Source of the DNA: a bacterium
Lineage (GTDB): Bacteria; Desulfobacterota; Binatia; HRBIN30; CADEER01
Length of the DNA: 64,000 nt
NCBI GenBank assembly: GCA_030430165.1
Contig: JAUIGL010000008.1
Coordinates: 62,001 to 126,000, forward strand
Direction of reading: 5' to 3'
The position numbers and the translations under genes were made by a program. Within the stretch, counting starts at the first letter, position 1; every line of letters starts with the position of its first letter. Shown here piece by piece: positions 1-8,255 of the stretch. A model generated the notes under the pieces. It searched no databases and was not told the origin of the DNA. It worked only from the letters and a program-made list of their open reading frames with translations.

Positions 1-341
1 GCGGCTGCAAAGCGGTACTCCTCGGGCGTCAGGCCGTCGCGTTCGACGCCGTCGATCGCGTCCATCAGGGCGTCGACCCGCCGCGCATCCCACAGCGGCC
101 GAGATCCGGCGAGTTGGTAGACGCGATGGATCAACTCGGCGGCGTGAATCGCGACTCCGCGAACACGAACCTTCTCGGTGGGGCGTCGGCGCAGCTCGGC
201 GGCAAACCCGTCGTCCGCTGGCGCGGCGAGCGGTGTCAGCGACACCATGGTGATCGCAGCCGCGGCTCCGATCGCAGCCCTCGACCGAAGTCTCAACTCG
301 CGCGCACGCCATGTCGACCGTCGCAGGGCCGGAATCAACAT
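1..341 (-). CDS. L,D-transpeptidase, YcbB/LdtD type (N-terminal part, cut by window edge)
   Basis: Read on the minus strand from an ATG at 341, the frame stays open to the window edge. It begins with an Arg-rich N-region and a hydrophobic stretch (AAIGAAAAITMVSL) ending near APADD, which looks like a signal peptide. Around residues 70-110 it has the pattern LIHRVYQLAGSRPLW followed by an acidic helix and DGLTPEEY. This matches the scaffold region that precedes the catalytic domain in YcbB/LdtD-type murein L,D-transpeptidases, which make 3-3 cross-links in peptidoglycan. The catalytic Cys/His domain would lie outside the window. The gene starts 49 bp after the stop of the Crp/Fnr gene, so it may be read from the same promoter. 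No strong ribosome binding site is visible, so the exact start is uncertain. Confidence 0.65.
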   Translation of the reverse strand, partial: MLIPALRRSTWRARELRLRSRAAIGAAAAITMVSLTPLAAPADDGFAAELRRRPTEKVRVRGVAIHAAELIHRVYQLAGSRPLWDARRVDALMDAIDGVERDGLTPEEYRFAA

Positions 342-389
342 TCCGCACTGAGTAGCGAATCGAGCCCGGCAACCACAACTGTCGGTGGC

Positions 390-1109
390 TCAGCTGGCGC
401 GGCGGTCGACCTTGGCGCCGCGCGAGCGCATCAGGACGTAGCGCCCCGTGCTGCGGCCGACGATCCCGTCGCGTTCGAACTGCTTGAGGTTGCGGTTCAC
501 GGTGGACCGGTCGACCGCGACCAAGCGCGCCAGATCGTCTTGCGTCAGCGAGAGATCGATCAAAGTTCCGCCGTCGTGCGGCCGACCGAAGTCGCGCGCC
601 AGGACTCCGAGCTCGTGGAGCAAACGCTCGCCGACGTTGCGCGTCAGCAACTCGCACTTGTCGCAGAGCAGGTCGGACATCACCGACCACGAGTAGCGAG
701 CGAACTTGAGCGCGCCTTCCTCGCCGAGTCCGGCGACTACTTCCGTGACCAGCTCGTGCGCGACGAAGGCGATTCCCGACGGACGGTGCGCATAGGCGGT
801 GAAGGACGGCTTCCCGCCGCGCTCGAACACGGTGACCAACGGCAGACCGGGTTTGACGAAGCGGACGATGACCGGCTCCGGTCGCTGACCTTTGTAGGTG
901 AGGCGAACCACCCCCGAGATGACGAACTTGGTCAGGCCCGAAGGTCGGTTGGCGCGCTCGATGACTGCGCCCTCACGGAAGTACGCGATCTGCGCACTCT
1001 CGGCGATGACGTCGATCGCTCTCGTGGTGAGCCCGGTCTCGGCGGCCGAATCGGCTAGCACCGCCCGCAGCCGGCGCTCACCCGTGTCCATGCGATCGTC
1101 TGTCCCCAC
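390..1109 (-). CDS. Crp/Fnr-family transcriptional regulator
   Basis: A 239-residue protein with the Crp/Fnr layout: an N-terminal cyclic-nucleotide-binding-like beta roll (about residues 25-140), a dimerisation helix, and a C-terminal winged helix with LTQDDLARLVAVDRSTVNR as its helix-turn-helix. The recognition helix reads R-S-T-V-N-R where E. coli CRP has R-E-T-V-G-R, so the two arginines are kept but the glutamate is replaced. I see no N-terminal cysteine cluster of the FNR iron-sulfur type, and the cAMP pocket is not clearly conserved, so the effector is unknown. The start is a GTG with GAGGA about seven bases upstream. A perfect CRP-type palindrome at 1253-1270 lies about 145 bp upstream, suggesting autoregulation. 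Confidence 0.9.
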   Translation of the reverse strand: MGTDDRMDTGERRLRAVLADSAAETGLTTRAIDVIAESAQIAYFREGAVIERANRPSGLTKFVISGVVRLTYKGQRPEPVIVRFVKPGLPLVTVFERGGKPSFTAYAHRPSGIAFVAHELVTEVVAGLGEEGALKFARYSWSVMSDLLCDKCELLTRNVGERLLHELGVLARDFGRPHDGGTLIDLSLTQDDLARLVAVDRSTVNRNLKQFERDGIVGRSTGRYVLMRSRGAKVDRRAS

Positions 1110-1252
1110 AAGCGTTCCTCAGTCGAGGCCTTCGCCATGGTTCCCCAAGTCCCGAACCGCGGCTGGAACATTTCTAGTTTTTTCCAAACGAGCCGACCAG
1201 TTCGGGATTCCACTTACCGGCGAACGTGACCCCCGAAGTCGCGCGCCGCCTC

Positions 1253-1270
1253 GTGTGATACATGTCACAC
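1253..1270. promoter_or_regulatory. CRP-type palindromic site
   Basis: GTGTGA and TCACAC form a perfect six-base inverted repeat separated by TACATG. The core TGTGA-N6-TCACA is identical to the consensus for CRP-family regulators. It sits in the 364-bp gene-free stretch 1110-1473, upstream of a Crp/Fnr gene read leftward from 1109. The rest of that stretch holds no convincing gene. Confidence 0.6.
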
Positions 1271-1423
1271 GAAATCGAAATTGCCTGTGCGCAGCAACAC
1301 ACTTCTGCGTTGGGGTTCGGAGCCGAAAAGAGCATTATCTCGGTCGTGGGAGGCTTCCGGAAGTACCGGCTGAAGGGACCTCCTTCCCCAAAAGGCGGGT
1401 GTCCTCCCCGCCGTGGTTCCCCT

Positions 1424-1453
1424 GTCGGCCGCCTGCGAGAGTAGGCGGCCGAC
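1424..1453 (-). terminator. Stem-loop after the serine hydrolase gene
   Basis: A perfect 11-bp inverted repeat (GTCGGCCGCCT and AGGCGGCCGAC) with an 8-base loop begins 20 bp past the stop of the minus-strand gene ending at 1474. No run of T follows, so it may be an intrinsic terminator without a U-tract or a 3' stabilising hairpin. A partial extra copy of one arm lies at about 1459-1472. Confidence 0.5.
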
Positions 1454-1473
1454 GCATTCTCGGCCGCCTGCGT

Positions 1474-2628
1474 TTAGAGCGCGGCGTAGACCGCTTCGAT
1501 GAGGCCGAGGGTCTGTTGGTTCTGAAAGCGCGCGCCGGGCCGATTGGCGACGTATCCAAACGCCAGGGAATGCGCCGGGTCGGCCATGCCGAGACATCCA
1601 CCGTGGCCGAAATGACCGAACGCATCCGGCCCGGGGCCGAAGGTTCGTCCGGGAAACGGCAACTGAAAGCCGAGACCGAAGCGCGAAGCGCGTCCGAGCA
1701 CCCGGTCTGGCCCTTCCGCCTGGGTCCGCGTGGCCTCGGCGCGAAGCGCACTGCCGACACCGGCGCGCCCGCGCACGTAGGCGTCGTAGACTCTGGCGAG
1801 AGAGCGCGCGTTGCCGTGTCCGTTGGTCGAAGGAATCACGGCGCGCCGCCACTGCGCGGTGTTGACCGTGGTGAAGCCGCTCAACCCCGGAGGATTGAAA
1901 TAGACGTGTTGGATCATGACGTCGTGCTCGGCATCGCCGGTCGGCGGGAACGCGAACCGCGCCTCCTCTACGGTGAGACCCTCGCCCATCGAATGAGTCG
2001 GCGAGATTCGCGCGTGCTGCGAGTCGTCGACCCCAAAGTGATAGTCGGCCGCGAACGGCTCAGTGAGCCGCTCGCGTAGAAGCTGGCGAACCGCCAAGCC
2101 AGTGGCGCGCCGCAGCACCTCGCCAATCAGGTAGCCCTGCGTGTTGACGTGGTAGCCGTGCGCCGAGCCCGGTTCCCAGTACGGCTCCTGTTCCGCGAGG
2201 TGCCCGCACATGCGCTGCCAATCGTACATCGCATCGTCCGCCAACGGTTTGCGAACGGCGGGCAACCCGGCGCGATGGGCCAGGATGTCGCGCAACGACA
2301 ACCTCGCGCGGCGCGCCGCCACGAGCTCCGGCCACACCGCCTCGATCGGCGCATCGAGGTCGATCTCACCCGCCTCGACCGCCTGCAGAGCCAACATTGC
2401 GAGTAGCCCCTTACCGACCGAGAACGCGTTGACGATCGTATGCTCGTCCCACGGCGCCGCTCCCTCGAGATCGAGGAAGCCGCCCCAGAGATCGACCACC
2501 ACCTCTCCGCCGACGATCACGCAAACCGCGGCGCCGCTGCCGTCGTTGCAGCGGTCTGCGGAGAACCGCTCGCGCACCTCTTCGAACCGCCGCGGGCAGA
2601 AGCCGGAGATCGGCGCGTCCCAGTCCAT
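1474..2628 (-). CDS. Serine hydrolase, beta-lactamase/EstB family
   Basis: A 384-residue protein of the class C beta-lactamase-like serine hydrolase fold (EstB-type esterases and related enzymes). The S-x-x-K nucleophile motif is S70-V-G-K73 within INAFSVGKGLLAM. A tyrosine at about 159 (GYHVNTQGYLIGEVL) fits the second catalytic motif, and HFGHGGCLGMADP near the C-terminus provides the HGG motif of the third. No signal peptide is seen, so a cytoplasmic esterase or lactone hydrolase is more likely than a true beta-lactamase. It lies 24 bp downstream of the SDR gene on the same strand, implying co-transcription. The substrate cannot be told from sequence. Confidence 0.88.
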   Translation of the reverse strand: MDWDAPISGFCPRRFEEVRERFSADRCNDGSGAAVCVIVGGEVVVDLWGGFLDLEGAAPWDEHTIVNAFSVGKGLLAMLALQAVEAGEIDLDAPIEAVWPELVAARRARLSLRDILAHRAGLPAVRKPLADDAMYDWQRMCGHLAEQEPYWEPGSAHGYHVNTQGYLIGEVLRRATGLAVRQLLRERLTEPFAADYHFGVDDSQHARISPTHSMGEGLTVEEARFAFPPTGDAEHDVMIQHVYFNPPGLSGFTTVNTAQWRRAVIPSTNGHGNARSLARVYDAYVRGRAGVGSALRAEATRTQAEGPDRVLGRASRFGLGFQLPFPGRTFGPGPDAFGHFGHGGCLGMADPAHSLAFGYVANRPGARFQNQQTLGLIEAVYAAL

Positions 2629-2652
2629 GGTATGCAGTCCGTTCCGAGGCCG

Positions 2653-3558
2653 TCAGTCGAGATCCTTGCCGTCCATTCCGGCGTTCTTGCGGGCCCGTTC
2701 GACGAGATCGCGAACGACCGGCCCGAGCTGAGTCGGATCGGCGGTCGGTTCGACAGTCGGGCCGCGGTGCCACCCCTCGGCGACGGCCAGCATGCGGCCA
2801 GACGCTTCGAACACGCGGCCGGTAACCGCGCGCGACTCCTCACTCGCCAGCCAGGTGCAAATCGGGGCGATCCAGCGCGGATGCTGCGCCGCCTTCTGCT
2901 CCTCGCTGCGCTCGCCGCTACCCAGGTCCTCGGTCATTCTGGTCAACGCGCCAGGCGCAATCGCGTTCACGGTGATGCCGTAGCGGCGCAATTCACGGGC
3001 GGCAATGATCGTGAAACCGGCGATCCCCTGTTTCGCCGCGCCGTAGTTGGTCTGTCCGGGATTTCCGTAGATCCCGGAGACCGAGGTCGTATTGATGATC
3101 CTCGCATCCACCGCTTCGCCCTTTTTGCAGAGCTCCCGCCAGTGTCCGGCCGCCCAACGACTCGGCGCAAAGGTCCCCTTGAGGTGAACCCGAATCACCG
3201 CGTCCCATTCCTCCTCGGTCATATTCACCAGCATTCGATCGCGCAGAATGCCCGCGTTGTTGACCAGGACGTCGAGTCGCCCGAACTCGTCGACCGCCTG
3301 CTCGATCAGTTGGCGCGCTTGCTCGAAGTCGCTGATGTCGGCGCCGTTGGCGACCGCCTGACCGCCGTTCGCTACGATCTCATCGACCACCTGCTGCGCC
3401 GGCGAAGCCGACGCCCCGGTGCCGTCGCGCGCGCCGCCGAGATCATTGACCACGACTTTGGCGCCGTGCGTCGCCAACATCAGCGAATGCTCGCGACCGA
3501 TTCCCCGGCCGCCGCCGGTGACGATCGCGACCCTGCCCTCACACAATCGGTTGGCCAT
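2653..3558 (-). CDS. Short-chain dehydrogenase/reductase (HSD17B4-like)
   Basis: A 301-residue classical SDR. The nucleotide-binding motif TGGGRGIG is at residues 14-21, NNAG at 100-103, and the catalytic Y172-x3-K176 in NYGAAK, with Ser about 12 residues before. The segment GARDGTGASASPAQQVVDEI is typical of the SDR subfamily related to the dehydrogenase part of peroxisomal multifunctional enzyme type 2, which acts on 3-hydroxyacyl-CoAs. A 3-hydroxyacyl-CoA or 3-oxoacyl reductase role is therefore likely but not proven. The ATG at 3558 is preceded by a GGGGGGAG ribosome binding site. It is the first gene of a two-gene operon with the serine hydrolase. Confidence 0.9.
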   Translation of the reverse strand: MANRLCEGRVAIVTGGGRGIGREHSLMLATHGAKVVVNDLGGARDGTGASASPAQQVVDEIVANGGQAVANGADISDFEQARQLIEQAVDEFGRLDVLVNNAGILRDRMLVNMTEEEWDAVIRVHLKGTFAPSRWAAGHWRELCKKGEAVDARIINTTSVSGIYGNPGQTNYGAAKQGIAGFTIIAARELRRYGITVNAIAPGALTRMTEDLGSGERSEEQKAAQHPRWIAPICTWLASEESRAVTGRVFEASGRMLAVAEGWHRGPTVEPTADPTQLGPVVRDLVERARKNAGMDGKDLD

Positions 3559-3717
3559 ATCACGCTCCCCCCTAGTCTAACCGCCCCCGGCCAGTCGCGG
3601 GTTCGGGCTGCGTGCGAGGATGCCCCAGGTTCGACGGTGCCTTCAAACGACGGCGCATCTGTGGACGCGGCAGCGGGTCCGGTGATAGCAGCTGATCCGC
3701 GGGAGCGGGAGATCCGA

Positions 3718-4272
3718 ATGACGTTCGAGCGAGATGAATTCGTCAACGATTGCGTCGCGGCGGTCGCTGCTGACGATGGCGAGCACGCGATCTTCGAGCG
3801 GCTCGCCGGCGCCGTGGCAGAGCCTGGCGAGATCATCGACGCGCTCGGCAAACCCGAACAGGGGGGCGTGCAAGCGCTGCACGTGTCCGATCAGCTCACC
3901 ATCCTCAACGTGATCTGGGCGCCGAGAATGACCCTGATGCCTCACGATCACCACATGTGGGCGATCATCGGCGTCTACGCCGGACGCGAGGACAACATCT
4001 TCTGGCGACGGCGCAGCGACGATCGCGAGCTGATCGAGGCAGCGGGCGCGAAATCCCTCGGCGTCGGCGACACCCAACCTCTCGGCATCAACGTCATCCA
4101 CTCCGTTACCAACCCCACCTCGACCTACACCGCGGCGATCCACGTCTACGGCGGCAACTTCTTCGAGAAGGAGCGCAGCGAGTGGGACCCGCTGTCACTG
4201 CGCGAGGAGCCGTACGACATCAAGCGAGCGATGGCGCTGTTCGAAAGCGCCAACGCGGCCTCCAAGAGCTGA
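3718..4272 (+). CDS. Cupin-fold protein, cysteine-dioxygenase-like (COG5553 type)
   Basis: A 184-residue protein starting at an ATG with GGGAG upstream. The core LMPHDHHMWAIIGVYAGRED carries clustered histidines (H76, H78, H79) and an acidic residue at about 91, and a later INVIHSV supplies a third histidine. This is the pattern of predicted metal-dependent double-stranded beta-helix enzymes related to cysteine dioxygenase. The protein is shorter than canonical Cdo and its substrate is unknown. It is divergent from the SDR gene and followed 53 bp later by lgt. An upstream extension of the same frame is open but lacks coding character. Confidence 0.8.
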   Translation: MTFERDEFVNDCVAAVAADDGEHAIFERLAGAVAEPGEIIDALGKPEQGGVQALHVSDQLTILNVIWAPRMTLMPHDHHMWAIIGVYAGREDNIFWRRRSDDRELIEAAGAKSLGVGDTQPLGINVIHSVTNPTSTYTAAIHVYGGNFFEKERSEWDPLSLREEPYDIKRAMALFESANAASKS

Positions 4273-4325
4273 CGGGCCGCGGCTGATCGACGATCGCTCC
4301 GGCCCTCCGAGAGGACTGAACCCGC

Positions 4326-5117
4326 ATGTATCCCGTCATCGCCGACTTCGGATTCTTCAAGATCAACAGCTTCGGCTTGATGATGGCCCTCGCGTTCTTC
4401 GCTGCCAGCTGGCTGGTCACGCGCGAGCTGGACCGACGCGGCCTCGAGCCATCGCACATGGAGGGGTATCCGCTCACGGCAATGATCGCCGGTCTGATCG
4501 GCTCCCGCCTGTACTGGGTATTCGAGCACCTCGACAAGTTCGAACGGGCCCCGTTCGCCACCCTCTTCGGTGGCGCCGGTTTCACCTGGTACGGCGGCGC
4601 CGCCCTCGGAGCCTTCGCCGTCCTGTTTCTCGCCCACAGACGAAACCAACCTCTGTGGAGTGTCTGCGACGCCTTCGCTCCGGGGCTCGCCGCCGCCTAT
4701 GCAATCGGCCGCATCGGTTGTCAGCTCGCCGGGGACGGAGACTACGGAATACCGAGCGACGTGCCGTGGGCGATGGCCTACCCCGACGCCGTCGTGCCGA
4801 CCACCGAACGCGTCCACCCGACCCCGGTCTACGAAATGGTCGCCATGGGGGTCGCGACTTGGATTCTGTGGCGCTTCCGCGATCGCAGCTGGGCCGAGGG
4901 CGGTGCGCTGTTCGGTCTCTACCTGATTTTGTCCGGCGTCGAGCGCTTCCTGGTCGAGTTCGTGCGCACCAATTCGGTGTGGATGCTCGGGATGACAGCC
5001 GCGCAAGTCACCAGCATCGCCGCGGTCATCGCCGGAGCGTGGGTGATGCGCGCACAGCCGGGCAACCAGCCACCGCCAACCAGGGCCAAGCGCCGGCGGC
5101 GAGCAAGACCGGCCTGA
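4326..5117 (+). CDS. lgt: Prolipoprotein diacylglyceryl transferase
   Basis: A 263-residue polytopic membrane protein that would transfer diacylglycerol from phosphatidylglycerol to the lipobox cysteine of prolipoproteins. It begins with an amphipathic start and NSFGLMMALAFFAASWL, contains FTWYGGAALGAF, the signature-like GRIGCQLAGDGDYG, PTPVYEM, and RFLVEFVRTN near the end, all in the order expected for Lgt. The length matches the family. The C-terminus adds a short basic tail (RAKRRRRARP). Several predicted lipoproteins in this window would be its clients. A second, more divergent Lgt-like gene lies at 23770-24537; this copy is the better candidate for the housekeeping enzyme. Confidence 0.92.
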   Translation: MYPVIADFGFFKINSFGLMMALAFFAASWLVTRELDRRGLEPSHMEGYPLTAMIAGLIGSRLYWVFEHLDKFERAPFATLFGGAGFTWYGGAALGAFAVLFLAHRRNQPLWSVCDAFAPGLAAAYAIGRIGCQLAGDGDYGIPSDVPWAMAYPDAVVPTTERVHPTPVYEMVAMGVATWILWRFRDRSWAEGGALFGLYLILSGVERFLVEFVRTNSVWMLGMTAAQVTSIAAVIAGAWVMRAQPGNQPPPTRAKRRRRARPA

Positions 5118-5144
5118 GGCGAACGCGCAACGCGGTCGGGCTTC

Positions 5145-5540
5145 CTACTGAGGATACGCGAGGCCGCCGGACGAGCTGTCCCAGGTGAAGGTGCGCGCGC
5201 CGCGCGTCGAGCTCGCCACTCCGAGGAACGTCGGACTGCCGATCCCGTTGTTGGCGGTCATGTTGATGTCGACAGTCGCCGAGCGGCGGAAGTTGGGCAG
5301 GCCTGAATCGCAGACGGCATTGGCGCAGGAAAGGTAGCCGCCGACCGTGAGAAAGTAGGCTTCTTGCGCGTTGGCCGCGTTCCGCAAGTCGGAGACGGCG
5401 CGCGAATCGAAGGAGCTGGTCTGGTAGGTGAGGTACTGAGGGATCGCGATCGCTGCCAGGATCGCCACCACCGCGACGACCACCATCAGCTCGATCAGCG
5501 TGAACCCCTCGGCACCCTGCGATTTTTTCCGTGTATTCAT
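5145..5540 (-). CDS. Type IV pilin / pseudopilin (PilA- or GspG-like)
   Basis: A 131-residue class III signal protein. After a basic leader (MNTRKKSQGAEG) comes the processing site G-FTLIELMVVVAVVAILAAIA with the conserved Glu at +5, then an alpha-1 spine and a C-terminal globular part with two cysteines. The ATG at 5540 follows GAGGGG ten bases upstream; the same frame runs further 5' but that part lacks pilin character. The length and lone position fit a type IV pilin or minor pseudopilin. No other pilus genes are present here. It is convergent with lgt. Confidence 0.87.
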   Translation of the reverse strand: MNTRKKSQGAEGFTLIELMVVVAVVAILAAIAIPQYLTYQTSSFDSRAVSDLRNAANAQEAYFLTVGGYLSCANAVCDSGLPNFRRSATVDINMTANNGIGSPTFLGVASSTRGARTFTWDSSSGGLAYPQ

Positions 5541-5795
5541 CCGTTTTGCCCCTCTCTTCCTGGGAATCACCGCCCCCCACGGCGGCTTGCGCGATTGTTC
5601 TGCCGACATACTCTGCAAACTACGTACCTACTTCGACGAGAGCATAGGAAAAGCTCGCCTTACGGTGACCGCATGCAAGGTGCGAAGGGTTTCGACGCGG
5701 CAACGGCAGTGACGGTCAAATCGCGCCCATGGCGTCGAGCGAGGTGATTTGCAGCCCGACGGGTCACATCGACAGGAGCTGAGGAAGCGAGACGT

Positions 5796-7172
5796 ATGAG
5801 AGCAATCCACTGGTTTCGCAACGACTTGCGGCTGCGCGACAACACCGCCTTGCGAGCCGCCGCAGAGCGAGCCGACGAGCTGCTGCCGATCTTCGTAATC
5901 GATCCGCGCCTGCTGCGAACCCACACCGCGGCGGCGCGACGCAACTATCTCGGCGCCTGCCTGAACGAGCTCGCCGAGTCTCTTGCCGAGGCCGGCTGCC
6001 CGCTGCTGATCGTCCGCGACGATCCCGTCGCGATCATCCCGCGCCTGATTCGCGAATGCGGAGCCGATCTCCTCACTTTCAACCGCGACTACTCGCCATA
6101 CGCCGTGCGGCGTGACCAACGGGTGAGCGGCGCCGCGCAAGACGCGGGTGCAAAGGTCGAAAGCTTCAAGGACAAGGTTCTCTTCGAAGCCGACGAGGTG
6201 CTGACCAAGAACGGTACCCCGTTCCGCGTCTACTCACCCTACCGGCGAGCATGGCTCGCCAAATCGCGGGCGCAGTCGCCGAGCCCGAGCGGCCCGCCCA
6301 AGTTGCCGCGGCCGGTCGCGCTCCCCGCCTGCGCCAAACCCGCCTCACTGGACTGCGAACCATCCGAGCACATTGCCGGCGAGAGCGCGGCTCTGGCTCG
6401 ACTCCGGGAATTCGTCGCCGGCGACGGCGCCAGCTACGAAACGGGGCGCGATCTGCCGGCGCGTGACGCAACTTCGCGCCTCTCAGCCGCGCTTCGATTC
6501 GGTGCGGTCTCGCCGCGAACCTGTATCGAAGCGGCGCGGAAGCAAGCCCGCAAGTCGAAGAGAGCCGTCGACGGTCTGGCGAAGTGGGTCGACGAGCTGG
6601 TCTGGCGCGAGTTCTATCAAGCACTGCTGGCAAGCCACCCCGAGGTCCTCGAACGATCGTTCCGGCCCGAGACTCGCGCGGTGGAGTGGAACGACGACGA
6701 AGAGAGCTTCGCCGCTTGGTGCGAGGGTCGCACCGGCTTCCCGATGGTCGACGCCGGAATGCGCCAGCTGGTGAGCACCGGGTGGATGCACAACCGAGCC
6801 CGGATGATCACCGCCAGCTTCCTGGTCAAAGACCTGCTGATCGACTGGCAGCGCGGCGAACGGTTCTTCATGGAACATCTCGTCGACGGCGACCCAGCCG
6901 CCAACAACGGCGGCTGGCAGTGGGCCGCTTCGACCGGTACCGACGCCCAGCCCTACTTCCGCGTGTTCAACCCGACCACCCAGGGGCGCAAGTTCGATCC
7001 GGACGGAACCTACGTCCGCCGCTTCGTCCCCGAGCTCGCCGATCTCCCCTCCAAACACATCCATGATCCCGGTTCGCAGCGACCCGGCGACTACCCCGAA
7101 CCGATCGTCGATCACGCGGAGCGACGGGTGGTCGCGATCGCCCGCTTCGCAGCCGCGAAAGACCAGAACTGA
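5796..7172 (+). CDS. phrB: Deoxyribodipyrimidine photolyase (class I CPD type)
   Basis: A 458-residue FAD enzyme that uses light to split cyclobutane pyrimidine dimers. The N-terminal antenna domain starts HWFRNDLRLRDNTAL (residues 4-18). The C-terminal FAD domain contains LVWREFYQALL, WCEGRTGFPMVDAGMRQL, WMHNRARMITASFL and GGWQWAASTGTDAQPYFRVF, the classic class I block. An AGGAG-rich ribosome binding site precedes the ATG. The 255 bp between this gene and the divergent pilin gene hold no other gene. The CarH-type regulator follows after 106 bp, so a light-inducible repair role is likely. Confidence 0.95.
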   Translation: MRAIHWFRNDLRLRDNTALRAAAERADELLPIFVIDPRLLRTHTAAARRNYLGACLNELAESLAEAGCPLLIVRDDPVAIIPRLIRECGADLLTFNRDYSPYAVRRDQRVSGAAQDAGAKVESFKDKVLFEADEVLTKNGTPFRVYSPYRRAWLAKSRAQSPSPSGPPKLPRPVALPACAKPASLDCEPSEHIAGESAALARLREFVAGDGASYETGRDLPARDATSRLSAALRFGAVSPRTCIEAARKQARKSKRAVDGLAKWVDELVWREFYQALLASHPEVLERSFRPETRAVEWNDDEESFAAWCEGRTGFPMVDAGMRQLVSTGWMHNRARMITASFLVKDLLIDWQRGERFFMEHLVDGDPAANNGGWQWAASTGTDAQPYFRVFNPTTQGRKFDPDGTYVRRFVPELADLPSKHIHDPGSQRPGDYPEPIVDHAERRVVAIARFAAAKDQN

Positions 7173-7243
7173 CGACGGGGCATCCAAATAATCCAATAAT
7201 AACAATCGGATACAGATTTGTTCGGGTTTTGCCTGGACAAGAG

Positions 7244-7278
7244 TTGACAAAGGCTGCCGTCCGAGGGATAGTGCGGCC
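7244..7278 (+). promoter_or_regulatory. Sigma-70-type promoter of the carH-like gene, probably leaderless
   Basis: A perfect TTGACA -35 (7244-7249) is followed after exactly 17 bases by GATAGT (7267-7272). Start of transcription about 7 bases later would fall on the ATG at 7279, so the mRNA is probably leaderless; no ribosome binding site is present. ACA-containing near-repeats occur at 7202, 7212, 7237 and 7247, the last overlapping the -35, and could be operator elements for the regulator itself. Confidence 0.6.
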
Positions 7279-8211
7279 ATGCCCAACACAGCTCACCTGC
7301 CGCTGCGCACAGTCAGTCAGCTGACCGGCCTGTCCCCAGATGTCGTCAGGGCCTGGGAGAAACGCTACCAGGTGGTCTCGCCGGTACGCGGCCCCCGCGG
7401 CGCCCGTCTCTACACCAATCAGGAGGTCGCGCACCTCCGGCTGCTGGCAAGCGCGGTCGCTTCGGGCCGATCGATCGGCGACATCGCCCACCTCGACCGC
7501 GCCGCGCTGGAGAGGCTGGCCGTCAACGCAGCGGCGCTCGACGACGACAAGGAGTTCCCCGGAGTCGCAACCGAGGTCATCGAGAGATCATTCGCCGCAA
7601 TCGAGGCATTCGACCCCGATCGGCTACACGCGACCCTGTCGGAGGCGCTGATCGGTCTCGGAACCGTGAGCTTCATCCAGCGCGTCGCGACGCCGCTCCT
7701 CGAGGAGGTAGGTGAGCGCTGGAGTCGCGGCGATCTGACCGTGGCCGACGAGCATCTCGTATCCGGGGTTCTGCGGGGCCTTCTCAGCAGCTTGCTTCAC
7801 TCGCGCGGCCGATCCTCGGGGCCGCGCTTGCTACTGGCGACGCCGGCGGGAGAGGAGCACGACTTCGGCACGCTGATCGTCGCGCTCCTGGCTGCCGACG
7901 CGGGTATCGACGTCGTCTATCTGGGGGCCAATCTGCCCGCCGACGAAATCATCGACGCGGCGAACCGCTGCGACGCGCGCGTCGTCGGGCTGGGCGTTTG
8001 CAACTGCGAAAACCTGGACCGCGCGACCGCCGCGACCGAAAGCGTTGCCAAGAAGCTGCCCCTCACCACCGAGCTCTGGCTCGGCGGACGCTGCGCAAGC
8101 GACGCCTGTCAGACACTCGCCAACCCATCGATCAAGCTCCTGACCGACCTGGACATGGTGCGCGCGGAGCTGGTTCGGCTGCGCGCCGAAGCACCGTCCC
8201 TCGGGAGATAG
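7279..8211 (+). CDS. carH: CarH-type MerR regulator with B12-binding photoreceptor domain
   Basis: A 310-residue protein with a MerR winged helix at residues 8-75 (RTVSQLTGLSPDVVRAWEKRY), a four-helix cobalamin cap (about 95-175) and a B12-binding Rossmann domain (about 183-300). The cap has W148, then nine residues, then E158-H159: the Wx9EH motif that marks adenosylcobalamin photoreceptors. H194 in EEHDFG is the expected lower axial ligand. In the dark such proteins form tetramers that block promoters, and light breaks the Co-C bond and releases DNA. Position 149 is Ser where Thermus CarH has His132, the light-state ligand. The neighbouring photolyase supports a light-sensing role. Confidence 0.88.
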   Translation: MPNTAHLPLRTVSQLTGLSPDVVRAWEKRYQVVSPVRGPRGARLYTNQEVAHLRLLASAVASGRSIGDIAHLDRAALERLAVNAAALDDDKEFPGVATEVIERSFAAIEAFDPDRLHATLSEALIGLGTVSFIQRVATPLLEEVGERWSRGDLTVADEHLVSGVLRGLLSSLLHSRGRSSGPRLLLATPAGEEHDFGTLIVALLAADAGIDVVYLGANLPADEIIDAANRCDARVVGLGVCNCENLDRATAATESVAKKLPLTTELWLGGRCASDACQTLANPSIKLLTDLDMVRAELVRLRAEAPSLGR

Positions 8212-8255
8212 AAGAGAGCTCTCGTACTACGAGCGTTCAGAAAAGGAGGCCCACC

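Noticed and set aside
1262-1444. A 60-codon plus-strand frame between the regulator and hydrolase genes
   Set aside because: No ribosome binding site, its ATG lies inside the CRP palindrome, and its end overlaps the terminator-like hairpin.
898-2079. Plus-strand open frame over the regulator and serine hydrolase region
   Set aside because: Antisense to both genes and spans the gap; composition is typical of shadow frames.
2440-3717. N-terminal extension of the cupin gene frame
   Set aside because: It is antisense to the SDR gene; the family begins near the ATG at 3718, which has its own ribosome binding site.
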